From assembly GCA_964584165.1 (NCBI GenBank), contig CAZOYW010000007.1, positions 47,673 through 111,672 of the forward strand: DNA of 64,000 nucleotides, given 5' to 3'. The notes under the pieces are model-generated. The model was given only the letters and a program-made list of their open reading frames with translations, was not told the DNA's origin and ran no database searches. This document shows positions 7,635-15,505 of this stretch, in pieces. Source of the stretch: CAZKCI01 sp964584165. GTDB taxonomy: Bacteria; Auribacterota; Erginobacteria; Erginobacterales; CAZKCI01. The position numbers were made by a program, and so were the translations under genes. The first letter of the stretch is position 1. Every line of letters starts with the position of its first letter.

Positions 7635-8600
7635 ATGAAATCCTACACCGAACTCGTCCGCTCCACCTGCCGCCAAGCGGCGGAGGCGGCCGTCCACGTC
7701 CGCATCCGCCCGGAGAGGATCGCCGCCTACGGCCGCTCCCTCCTCGCGGTCCGCCCCCCTCCCCCCGGCCTCGACCCCGCCCGCCACTACCTCGGCCACG
7801 ACGAGGACACCGTCGCCTTCATCCTCACACTCGACTCGATCAACTTCGGATCGGGCTACTTCCCCCGCCTGAAGAAGCGGCCGGGCTGCTCGGGCTACTT
7901 CACCGTCGCCTCCGCCCTGACCGACCGCTTCCGCGAGCGGGGGCCGCTCTCCGCCGAGGAGCTGAGCCAGATCACCCCCCGCGACTGCGCCGGCATCTTC
8001 GGCCAGGACCTCTCCGACGGCGCCGTCGCCGAGCTGATGTCCCTCTTCGCCGGCGCCCTCAACGACCTCGGCCGCCTCCTCAACCGGAAATACGCCGGGA
8101 GCTTCCTCGGACTGGCCGGGGCGGCCCGGGGGTCGGTCGAGAGGATGATCGGACTCCTCAACGGGATGGAGGCCTTCGCCGACAGGGAGACCTATCGCGG
8201 GGGGCTCATCGTCCACTTCTACAAGCGGGCCCAGATCGCCTGCGCCGACCTCGCCCTGGCCTTCGACCGGCAGGGGCCGGGGCGCTTCGACGACCTCGAG
8301 CGCCTCACCATCTTCGCCGACAACCTCGTCCCCCACGTCCTGCGGGTGGACGGCGTCCTCGAGTACGACCAGGATCTCCTCGACCGGATCGAGAAAGGAG
8401 TCCTGATCCCGAAGGGCTCCGAGGAGGAGATCGAGCTTCGGGCCTCGGCCGTCCACGCCGTCGAGCTGATCGCGGAGAGCCTGAAGGGCTCGGAACGCCC
8501 GCTTGCTCCGATGGAGCTCGACTACGTCCTCTGGAACCGCGGCCAGGAGCCGTCCTACAAGGCCCGCCCCCGCCACCGGACGAGGACCGTGTTCTACTGA
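7635..8600 (+). CDS. queuosine salvage protein (DUF2419/Qng1 family)
   Basis: A 321-residue member of the queuosine nucleosidase/salvage family. Typical blocks are visible: 'FILTLDSINFGSGYFP' near residue 57, 'LTIFADNLVPHVLRVDG' and 'LIPKGSEEEIELRASAVHAVEL' in the C-terminal half, then 'DYVLWNRGQ' and a terminal RTRTVFY. Characterised members release queuine from queuosine nucleosides for reuse in tRNA. ATG has AAGGA upstream. It sits between two RNA methyltransferase genes (rlmB-like and rlmN), consistent with an RNA-modification neighbourhood. Confidence 0.85.
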   Translation: MKSYTELVRSTCRQAAEAAVHVRIRPERIAAYGRSLLAVRPPPPGLDPARHYLGHDEDTVAFILTLDSINFGSGYFPRLKKRPGCSGYFTVASALTDRFRERGPLSAEELSQITPRDCAGIFGQDLSDGAVAELMSLFAGALNDLGRLLNRKYAGSFLGLAGAARGSVERMIGLLNGMEAFADRETYRGGLIVHFYKRAQIACADLALAFDRQGPGRFDDLERLTIFADNLVPHVLRVDGVLEYDQDLLDRIEKGVLIPKGSEEEIELRASAVHAVELIAESLKGSERPLAPMELDYVLWNRGQEPSYKARPRHRTRTVFY

Positions 8601-8627
8601 GCCGAAGCTCATCGCGACGAATAAAAA

Positions 8628-8676
8628 GTGATCAGTAATCAGTCACTGATAACTGATTACTGATCACTGATTACTG
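8628..8676. repeat. tandem/inverted 'TGATCAGTAATCAG' words
   Basis: About 50 bp made of alternating TGATCAGTAATCAGT and ACTGATTACTGATCAC copies, so it is both tandem and self-complementary. The same word occurs at 45262-45298 and, in a shorter form, near 61970. It ends directly at the -10 box of rlmN. Confidence 0.7.
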
Positions 8677-8682
8677 TATGCT
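8677..8682 (+). promoter_or_regulatory. TATGCT -10 box, probable leaderless start of rlmN
   Basis: TATGCT ends 6 nt before the rlmN ATG and no Shine-Dalgarno is present. A transcript starting 6-7 nt after the box would begin at the ATG. Confidence 0.45.
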
Positions 8683-8688
8683 GCTTCC

Positions 8689-9720
8689 ATGAACCTTTCC
8701 GCCCTTCCCGAAATCCTCAAGGACGAGCCTCCCTACCGGGAGAAGCAGGTCCGCCACGCCCTCTTTTCCCAGCTGATCGGGTCCTGGGACGAGGCGACGA
8801 ACCTCTCCAAGGAGCTGCGGGAGAAGCTGAAAGCCGCCGTCCCGGTCGATCTCCCGGCCGAGATCGTCCGCTCCGCCGACGGAAAAACCCTGAAGGCGGC
8901 ACTGCGCCTCATCGACGGGGAGACGGTGGAGACCGTCCTCATCCGCCACCGGGACGGGCGCAACACGGTCTGCGTCTCCTCCCAGGCGGGCTGCCCGCTC
9001 AAGTGCTCCTTCTGCCTCACCGGACGGGCGGGCTGGCGGCGCAACCTCCAGGCGGAGGAGATCGTCGACCAGGTTGTCCTCTTCGCGCGCCTCCTGAAAC
9101 GGGAGGGGGAGCGGGTCTCCAATGTGGTCATGATGGGGATGGGGGAGCCCTTCATCAACTACGCCCAGGCCCTCGCCGCGGTCCGGATGCTCAACCGGCC
9201 GGACATGCTCGGGATCGGGGCCCGCAAGATCTCCATCTCGACCGTCGGGATTGTCGAGGGGATCGAGAAGCTCGCCCGGGAGCCCCTCCAGGTCAACCTC
9301 GCCCTCTCCCTCCACGCCCCGGACGACGCGCGCCGGGAGAAGCTCATCCCGGTCAACCGGAAATACCCGATCGCCCGGGTCCTGGCGGCCGTCTCCGACT
9401 ACATCGAGAAGACCCGCCGGCGGGTGATGATCGAGTACCTCCTGCTCAAGGACTTCAACGACTCCGAGGAGGACGCGCGGAAGCTCGCCGCCCTGCTCAA
9501 GAAGTCCCTGAAGCGCCTTTTCTTCGTCAACCTGATCGCCTGCAACCCCGGCGGTCCGGGGGAGGCCTCTCCTCCCGAGCGGATCAAGCGCTTCCAGGCC
9601 GTCCTCGAGGGCGAGCGGATCGAGGCGGTCGAGCGCTTCCGCTTCGGCGACGAGATCGCCGGGGCCTGCGGCCAGCTGGCGGGCAGACCCGGAGATCCAA
9701 CCGCGAATCTCCGTGAATAG
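8689..9720 (+). CDS. rlmN: 23S rRNA (adenine2503-C2)-methyltransferase RlmN
   Basis: A 343-residue radical SAM enzyme that methylates A2503 of 23S rRNA and A37 of some tRNAs. The CxxxCxxC cluster motif is C102-C106-C109 (GCPLKCSFC). 'GMGEPFINY', 'VNLALSLHAPDD' and 'PVNRKYPI' are the expected blocks, and the C-terminal resolving Cys is in 'DEIAGACGQLAG'. The other catalytic Cys is in the 'RNTVCVSSQAGC' region. Length is normal. The start has no Shine-Dalgarno; see the adjacent -10 box. Confidence 0.96.
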   Translation: MNLSALPEILKDEPPYREKQVRHALFSQLIGSWDEATNLSKELREKLKAAVPVDLPAEIVRSADGKTLKAALRLIDGETVETVLIRHRDGRNTVCVSSQAGCPLKCSFCLTGRAGWRRNLQAEEIVDQVVLFARLLKREGERVSNVVMMGMGEPFINYAQALAAVRMLNRPDMLGIGARKISISTVGIVEGIEKLAREPLQVNLALSLHAPDDARREKLIPVNRKYPIARVLAAVSDYIEKTRRRVMIEYLLLKDFNDSEEDARKLAALLKKSLKRLFFVNLIACNPGGPGEASPPERIKRFQAVLEGERIEAVERFRFGDEIAGACGQLAGRPGDPTANLRE

Positions 9721-9843
9721 GCCTGGCCGGGAAGATGATGTCCATGGATTGCCACGCTTGCGCGCCATCGCGCTTCAGCGCGCAGGCACAAATTTGCATG
9801 AATGGTCTGATCACTTCTTTCCCCGTTGCCGATCGCTCTCTTC

Positions 9844-9921
9844 GTGTGGGAGCCCCGATCAAATCTTCGATTCGATCGGGGCGATGACGAGCCGGATCGG
9901 GGCGAGACGCCCCTCCCACAC
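9844..9921. repeat. palindromic intergenic element (GTGGGAG family with nested hairpin)
   Basis: Outer arms GTGTGGGAG and CTCCCACAC close the element. Inside is a nested hairpin at 9853-9881 (CCCCGATCAAATC, loop TTC, GATTCGATCGGGG, one mismatch), then 'GATCGGGGCGAGACGCCCC'. The nested hairpin recurs at 25068-25094 and 37171-37197; the outer element recurs at 42329-42388 and 49101-49166. Confidence 0.75.
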
Positions 9922-9948
9922 CCCGCATAACTGAGGCCTTACGTCCGG

Positions 9949-9978
9949 TTGATTTTTCCGGCTGTTTCCCGCTATTAT
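9949..9978 (+). promoter_or_regulatory. sigma70-like promoter upstream of secreted repeat protein
   Basis: TTGATT and TATTAT with an 18-nt spacer. A leader of about 24 nt with GGAGG precedes the ATG at 10008. Confidence 0.5.
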
Positions 9979-10007
9979 AGACCTAGCATTAACCCGGAGG
10001 ATGACCC

Positions 10008-11687
10008 ATGAAACTAGCCGCCCCGGCTGTATGCTTAGCCTTCGTCCTGGTGATCGCGACCCCCCCGGTTTCCGCCCAGACCACGTGGTCGCTGGATACC
10101 GACGTCGGGTCCACCAACCTCTACGGCGTCAGCGTCCTGGACGCCTCCCATGCCTGGGCGGTCGGCGGGGTCGGCGCCGGCGGGCCGGGAAACATCTATA
10201 GATACGACGGTGCCACCTGGTCGTTCGAGACAACCATCGACACTCGCCATAGCGCGGTCTGGGCGGTCTCCCCGAACGATGTCTGGGTGGCCTCCCACAA
10301 CGGAGCGGTCTATCACTACGACGGCACCTGGAAACAGGACACCGACTTGGGCATCGCCTTCAACTCGAGCATCCGGGGCGATTCTATGGGATCGACGATC
10401 AATGTGGGGACCAGCAACGGCACGGTTTATCAAAAAGCGGGGAACTGGGCCGTCCAAACCCAGCTCGAAGCTGGTCTGATGGTGAACGGCTTCGACATCA
10501 AGACCGGATCGGGGTTCTGGATGGTGGCCGACTCCTACGGAAGCCACGGTGTCATCTTCCGCAACCTGGGGGGCTGGACGGTCCAGACCGACATCGCGGG
10601 GATCGACCTTTACGACCTCTACGTCGTCTTCGAGGATTTCTATTACGGATATGTGGCGGCGGGAAAGCTTTCCCCCGCTACCGGCTACATCCTTTTCTGG
10701 AATGGAGTGAGGTGGACCACGCAGACGACCGTGCCCGACGCCATCATCCGCTGCGTCTGGGGGGCCGACTCCCGCCACGTCTGGGCCGGCGACAACGGGG
10801 GAAGGATCTATTTCGGCGACGGCGACACCTGGACACTGCAGACGAAGACCTCCTCCTCCATGATCAATGACATCTGGGGGACGAACTCCGGACTGGTCTG
10901 GGCGGTGGGCAACGACGGCCAGATCTACCGGGGGTTGACCCCCCAGCGGTGCAACTACCACACCGATTTCGACGGCGACGGGACGAGCGAGATCGCCCTT
11001 TACCGGCAGAGCGAAGGGCTCTGGGCGATCCGGGACCTCACCCGGGCCTACTTCGGCTCCTCGGTCGACACCGCCGTCCCCGCCGACTACGACGGCGACG
11101 GCGCCTGCGAGATCGCTACCCAGCGGGGCTCCTCCGGCCTCTGGGCGGTGCGCGACCTCACCCGCGTCTACCTTGGCATTCTCCTCGACCAACCCCTCCC
11201 CGGCGACTACGACGGCGACGGGTCGGCCGACTGCTGCGTCTTCCGCCCGGAAACCGGCCTCTGGTCGATCCGAAACGTCACCCGCTTCTACTTCGGCGGC
11301 TCGGGCGATCGTCCGGCCATCGGCTACTACGACGGGGACAACCTCCTCGACGCCGCTGTCTTTAAAGCGGGCGAGGGGCTCTGGGCGGTCCGGGGGATCA
11401 CCCGCTTCTACCTCGGCTCCTCCGCCGACAACCCCGTCCCGGGCGACTATACGGGCAACTCCGCCTGGGAGGGGGCGATTTTCCGCCCGGCCGACAAGCT
11501 CTGGTCGGTCCGGGACCTCACCCGGCTCTACTTCGGCTCCGGCAACGTCTCCTCCCGCCCCGGCGATTACGACGGCAACGGCCGCGACGACATCGCCGTC
11601 TACCGCTTCCTCGACGGCCAGTGGGCGGTCCGCGACCTGACCCGGGTCTACTTCGGCTCCTCCCTGGACCTCCCGGTGACAAGGTAG
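10008..11687 (+). CDS. secreted beta-propeller protein with six C-terminal FG-GAP-like repeats
   Basis: A 559-residue exported protein. A Sec signal peptide ends at VSAQ (about residue 24). Residues 25-310 are built of 'WAVG'/'WTVQT'-type units (HAWAVGGVG, NDVWVASHNG, RHVWAGDNGG, GLVWAVGNDG) like YCF48/BNR propeller blades. Residues 315-559 are six 40-residue repeats of the form D-Y-D-G-D-G ... FR...GLW(A/S)(V/I)R..TR.Y.GSS.D.PVPG, with the Asp-rich part likely binding calcium. The chain ends with the sixth repeat (DLPVTR). No anchor is visible. The start has CGGAGGATGACCC upstream. The same module ends two other proteins in the window. Confidence 0.75.
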   Translation: MKLAAPAVCLAFVLVIATPPVSAQTTWSLDTDVGSTNLYGVSVLDASHAWAVGGVGAGGPGNIYRYDGATWSFETTIDTRHSAVWAVSPNDVWVASHNGAVYHYDGTWKQDTDLGIAFNSSIRGDSMGSTINVGTSNGTVYQKAGNWAVQTQLEAGLMVNGFDIKTGSGFWMVADSYGSHGVIFRNLGGWTVQTDIAGIDLYDLYVVFEDFYYGYVAAGKLSPATGYILFWNGVRWTTQTTVPDAIIRCVWGADSRHVWAGDNGGRIYFGDGDTWTLQTKTSSSMINDIWGTNSGLVWAVGNDGQIYRGLTPQRCNYHTDFDGDGTSEIALYRQSEGLWAIRDLTRAYFGSSVDTAVPADYDGDGACEIATQRGSSGLWAVRDLTRVYLGILLDQPLPGDYDGDGSADCCVFRPETGLWSIRNVTRFYFGGSGDRPAIGYYDGDNLLDAAVFKAGEGLWAVRGITRFYLGSSADNPVPGDYTGNSAWEGAIFRPADKLWSVRDLTRLYFGSGNVSSRPGDYDGNGRDDIAVYRFLDGQWAVRDLTRVYFGSSLDLPVTR

Positions 11688-11771
11688 CGGCCGAGACGAC
11701 GGGCGGTAGGCCGTTTCCCCGCCTCCGCCCTGCGGGCTACGGCGGACGGGTGTGAACCGGCGCCCCAGGAC

Positions 11772-11833
11772 GCCCGATCGCACTTGTCCGCCAGAGCCCG
11801 AAGGGCGACGGCGGAGATCGGGCCTAGAGGCGG
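11772..11833 (+). repeat. 'GAAGGGCGACGGCGGAGATCG' dispersed element, intergenic copy
   Basis: Contains CCCGATCGCACTTGTCCGCC, then AGCCCGAAGGGCGACGGCGG and AGATCGGGCCTAGAGGCG. Its outer arms CCCGATC/GATCGGG pair. A nearly identical copy lies inside the SudA/NfnB-like gene at 44161-44271. Confidence 0.75.
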
Positions 11834-11850
11834 CTGTCCCGCGAAACCCG

Positions 11851-12924
11851 ATGAACTGCATCCGGATCGCGATCGCCCTGGCTCCCCTGATCCCCTCGTT
11901 CGTTTCCGCCTCCCCCCTCAAGCCGGACGAGGAGATCGTCTTCTTCCCCACCGCGGCCGCCCTTTCGACCGACGGGACGCGCTGGATCGTCCCCGTCCAC
12001 GGATGGGTTTTCGAGCGGGAATCCGGCTCCCCGACGCGGAACGCCCTGATCGCCGCCCTGCGGATTAGCCTCGGTCTCGAGGCGGAAGACCCCGGCGACG
12101 ATCTCTTCCGGGCCCGGGCGGGGATGTTCGTCGTCGACAACGAGAGCGGCAAGGAGATAACCGTTCGCCTGAACGATCGGATCCTCCCCTGCCCCCCCTC
12201 CGGAGATGACGGCCATTTCCGGGGCGAGTTCGGCATCCCGCGGGAAAAGGGCCGGCCGGGCGAATGGGTCTTCTTCACCGCCTGTCTCCCCGCCGCCGAC
12301 GGCCGGACCTACGCGGGCCGAGCGCTGCTCGTCCCGGACGGCGCGCCGATGGTGATCTCCGACATCGACGACACGGTCAAGGTGACCGAGGGCTGGAGAA
12401 AGGATGCGCGGATCGCCAACACCTTCGCCCGCCCGTTCGAGGCCGTGGCCGGGATGGCGGAGGTTTATCGGGAGTGGGCGGCCAAGGGAGCGGTCTTCCA
12501 CTACGTCTCGGGATCGCCCTGGCAGCTCTACCCCTCGTTCGCGGAGGGTTTCGCTCGCGTCGGCCTCCCCCCCGGCGCTTTCCACCTGCGCCCCTTCCGC
12601 CTGGCCGACGGGACCGGACTCGCCTTCTTCTCCTCCCCCCGGGAGTACAAGCTAAAGACCGTCTCGGCGATCGTCGAGCGCTTCCCGCGGTCCGTCTTCG
12701 TCCTGGTCGGCGATTCCGGGGAGCAGGACCCCGAGGTATACGGCGAGATCGGGCGGAGGTACCCCGAGCGGGTCGGCGCGATCTTCATCCGCGACGTGAG
12801 CGTGGGCGAGTCCCAGGCCGGGCGCTTCGAGAAGGCCTTCCGCGGCCTTCCTCCCTCCCACTGGCATGTCTTCAAGTCGGCCGACGACCTGCGCCGCCTG
12901 CCCGGGTTCGGAGTGGTATATTAA
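11851..12924 (+). CDS. exported App1-like phosphatidate phosphatase (DUF2183)
   Basis: A 357-residue protein with a signal peptide (MNCIRIAIALAPLIPSFVSA). The C-terminal half is the App1/DUF2183 HAD-like catalytic domain: 'MVISDIDDTVKVT' carries the DxDxT nucleophile motif, 'FHYVSGSPWQLYPSF' is motif II, and 'VLVGDSGEQDPEVYGEI' holds the terminal acidic residues. The N-terminal half is the beta-rich App1 companion domain ('VHGWVFE', residues 30-150). Yeast App1 is a phosphatidate phosphatase; exported bacterial members have unknown substrates. The start is the ATG just after the repeat element; no good Shine-Dalgarno is seen. Confidence 0.85.
   Translation: MNCIRIAIALAPLIPSFVSASPLKPDEEIVFFPTAAALSTDGTRWIVPVHGWVFERESGSPTRNALIAALRISLGLEAEDPGDDLFRARAGMFVVDNESGKEITVRLNDRILPCPPSGDDGHFRGEFGIPREKGRPGEWVFFTACLPAADGRTYAGRALLVPDGAPMVISDIDDTVKVTEGWRKDARIANTFARPFEAVAGMAEVYREWAAKGAVFHYVSGSPWQLYPSFAEGFARVGLPPGAFHLRPFRLADGTGLAFFSSPREYKLKTVSAIVERFPRSVFVLVGDSGEQDPEVYGEIGRRYPERVGAIFIRDVSVGESQAGRFEKAFRGLPPSHWHVFKSADDLRRLPGFGVVY
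12917..12922 (+). promoter_or_regulatory. TATATT -10 box, probable leaderless start
   Basis: TATATT lies over the end of the phosphatase gene and ends 7 nt before the ATG at 12930. AAAGG is present but only two bases from the ATG, too close for a normal Shine-Dalgarno. Confidence 0.4.
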
Positions 12925-12929
12925 AGGCG

Positions 12930-15392
12930 ATGATCTCGCCTGCCCTCCTCGGCCGCCGGCTCGCGCCCGTTTTCCTCCTCCTCGCCGCCCGCGCCGCCCA
13001 GGGCGGCGCGGTTTTTGAGACCTCGCTCGCCAAGGTTAAGCCGGACTCTCCCCATGAAGGCCCGGCGACGATCGAGATCGCCGCCGCCCGGAACGAATAC
13101 GAGTCCTTTGCGATCATCCTTAACGGCCCCCTCTCCGGCGTCACGGTCGAGTTCTCCTCGCTCACCGGCCCCCAGGGAACCATCCCGGCCTCGTGCCTCC
13201 TCGGCTTCCGCGCCGCTTACCTCAAGATCGCGACCGCCTCCAACTACGAGGGGGATACCGGCCTCTTCCCCGACGCGCTCATCCCCGGGGTTGACCCCTA
13301 CGCCGGAGAGGAACGAAACGCCTTCCCCGTGGACGTCCCTCCGGGGGAGAACCGAACCGTCTGGGTCGATCTCTTTGTCCCCCCCGGAACGCCCGCCGGG
13401 CGCTACGCCGGAACCGTCCGCGTCCGCTCCTCCTCCTCGCCCGACCAGTTCCTCCCCTACTCCCTGACCGTCTGGAACTTCGACCTCCCCCCCACCTCGT
13501 CCCTCCCCACCGCCTTCGGCTACGAGGCCTGGTCGGTCCTGCGGGGGCACTACGGCGAGGACGGCATGGACAACCACTACGACCAGATCGTTCCCCTCGC
13601 CCAGCGCTACGCCGACTGCGGCCTGATGCACCGCGTCACCCTCTCCTCCTGCCTGCGGGAGGAATGGGATCTCTACGACGATCCCATCCCCTGGGAAGCC
13701 CTGGACGCCCGCTGGGGAAGCTTCTTCGACGGGCGCGACCTTCCCTTCGGCCTGAAAAACGCGCGCCTCACTTCCCTGGAAATTCCGGAGATCGGCGATA
13801 CGCCGGAGGGCAAGATCGCCTTCTGGGAGAAGTTCTGCGAACACTACCGCGCCCAGGGCTGGTTCGACCTCCTCTTCGATTACACCTTCGACGAGCCCTC
13901 CGAGGCGGCCGACTACCAGGCGATCCGCGACCGCGTCGCCCTCCTCCGCGAGGCCGACCCCGGTCTCCGCTCATTGGTCACCGCCGACATCCAGGAAGCC
14001 TCGCAGTTCGACGCCCAGACCGTCATCGACATCTGGGTCCCGATCATCAACGTCATGGACGGCAAGCCCTACCCCGCCTGCTGGGACCCCCAATCGGAAT
14101 ACGCGGGAAGCCAGCGGACGCTCTACGATCCCCTCCTCGCCGCCGGGGCGGAGCTCTGGTGGTATCAGTCCTGCATGAGCCACGGCTGCGACGGGGCCGA
14201 CCCGGACGACGCCTGCGAGTCGGAGTATCCCTCCTACATGGTGGACCATTCTTCGGTGAAGAACCGGGTCATGTCCTGGATGAGCTACTACTACGACGTC
14301 CGGGGCGAGCTCTACTTCGACGTCAACTACTGCGACGCCGAGGGTGAAGCCTGGGTGAGCACCTACTATTTCGGGGGAAATGGCGACGGGACCTTGATCT
14401 ACCCCGGTCGGCCCGACGTGATCGGGGGGACCACGCACATCCCCATCGAGTCCATCCGGATGAAGCAGATCCGGGACGGGATGGAGGACTACGAGTATTT
14501 TCGGCTTCTGGAGAACCTGGCGGGGCGGGATACGGTCCTGGCCATTCTGTCCAGAGCGGTCACCAACGCTTATACCTATTCTGGCGACGGAGCGGTCTAC
14601 CGGGAGATCCGGCGCGGGATCGGCGAGAGGCTCTCCCGCGCGGGGGCGCCCCGGGTCATGGCCGGCAGCGATTTCGACGGTGACGGCACGAGCGAGATCG
14701 CCGTCTTCCGCCCCGCGAGCGGCCTCTGGGCGGTCCGGGGGATCACCCGTCTCTCCTTCGGCGCTCCGGGCTCTCTCCCCGTCAACGGAGACCACGACGG
14801 AGACGGGACCGACGATATCGCGGTCTTCTCCCCCTCCTCCGGACTCTGGGCGGTCCGCGCCGTTACACGCTTCTTCTACGGAAACTCCTCCGATTCCCCC
14901 GTCCCGTCCGATCTCGACGGCGACGGGACGGCCGACTCCGCCGTCTTCCGGGAAGCAACCGGCCTCTGGGCGATCAGGGGATCCTCCCGCTTCTATCTGG
15001 GGACGGCCGGAGATTTCCCCATCGCCAGCGATAGCCGGGGCGACAGGACGGCTGACGTCGGAATCTTCCGTCCGGGGCTCGGCCTCTGGACGATCCGAGG
15101 CGCCACTCGTTTCTATCTCGGCGGATCGTCGGATCTCCCCGTCTATCTCGACCACGACGGGGACGGGACGGAGTCGGCGGGGATCTTCCGTCCCGCCTCG
15201 GGTCTCTGGACGATCCGGGGACTGACGCGCTTCTTCTTCGGATCCGCCGGTGACATCCCCTGTCCGGCCGATCCCGACGGCAACGGGAGTGGCGAACCCA
15301 TCGTTTTCCGGGGAGGCCAGGGCCTGTGGGCGGCGAGGGGGCTCACCCGCCTCTTCTTCGGCTCGGCCGCCGACATTCCCGTGGCCAAATAG
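12930..15392 (+). CDS. secreted DUF4091 glycoside-hydrolase-like protein with six FG-GAP-like repeats
   Basis: An 820-residue exported protein. After a signal peptide (about 1-27) comes a beta-sandwich domain ('PPGTPAGRYAGTVRV'), then a TIM-barrel-like region ('GLMHRVTLSSCL', 'FDYTFDEPSEAADY', where D/E may be catalytic), and a DUF4091 block ('GDGTLIYPGRPD', 'SIRMKQIRDGMEDYEYFRL', about 480-540). This is the layout of GH123-like polysaccharide-degrading enzymes. Residues about 575-820 are six 40-residue 'DGDGT..FR...GLWAVRG.TR...G' repeats; the chain ends at the last one (DIPVAK). Substrate not inferable. Confidence 0.75.
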   Translation: MISPALLGRRLAPVFLLLAARAAQGGAVFETSLAKVKPDSPHEGPATIEIAAARNEYESFAIILNGPLSGVTVEFSSLTGPQGTIPASCLLGFRAAYLKIATASNYEGDTGLFPDALIPGVDPYAGEERNAFPVDVPPGENRTVWVDLFVPPGTPAGRYAGTVRVRSSSSPDQFLPYSLTVWNFDLPPTSSLPTAFGYEAWSVLRGHYGEDGMDNHYDQIVPLAQRYADCGLMHRVTLSSCLREEWDLYDDPIPWEALDARWGSFFDGRDLPFGLKNARLTSLEIPEIGDTPEGKIAFWEKFCEHYRAQGWFDLLFDYTFDEPSEAADYQAIRDRVALLREADPGLRSLVTADIQEASQFDAQTVIDIWVPIINVMDGKPYPACWDPQSEYAGSQRTLYDPLLAAGAELWWYQSCMSHGCDGADPDDACESEYPSYMVDHSSVKNRVMSWMSYYYDVRGELYFDVNYCDAEGEAWVSTYYFGGNGDGTLIYPGRPDVIGGTTHIPIESIRMKQIRDGMEDYEYFRLLENLAGRDTVLAILSRAVTNAYTYSGDGAVYREIRRGIGERLSRAGAPRVMAGSDFDGDGTSEIAVFRPASGLWAVRGITRLSFGAPGSLPVNGDHDGDGTDDIAVFSPSSGLWAVRAVTRFFYGNSSDSPVPSDLDGDGTADSAVFREATGLWAIRGSSRFYLGTAGDFPIASDSRGDRTADVGIFRPGLGLWTIRGATRFYLGGSSDLPVYLDHDGDGTESAGIFRPASGLWTIRGLTRFFFGSAGDIPCPADPDGNGSGEPIVFRGGQGLWAARGLTRLFFGSAADIPVAK

Positions 15393-15446
15393 TGAATGGC
15401 GACTAGTGACTGGTAGCTAGCAAATATTCGCCGGCCAGCGATTATT

Positions 15447-15500
15447 GGTCCATACTGTCCATAAAGTCCATATTGTCCATAACTGTCCTATCGTCCATCC
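15447..15500. repeat. tandem 'TGTCCATA' words upstream of hypD
   Basis: Five to six degenerate copies of (T/A)(G)TCCATA(C/A) at about 10-11 nt spacing between the secreted repeat protein and hypD. Just before it 'GTGACTGGTAGCTAG' shows another word. Confidence 0.6.
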
Positions 15501-15505
15501 AGCCC

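Noticed and set aside
9713..9934. A 73-residue ORF after rlmN
   Set aside because: It runs through the GTGGGAG palindrome; its composition comes from the repeat.
10035..12278. A 747-residue minus-strand frame
   Set aside because: It is antisense to the secreted repeat protein; the Val/Asp/Gly-rich translation mirrors the repeats.
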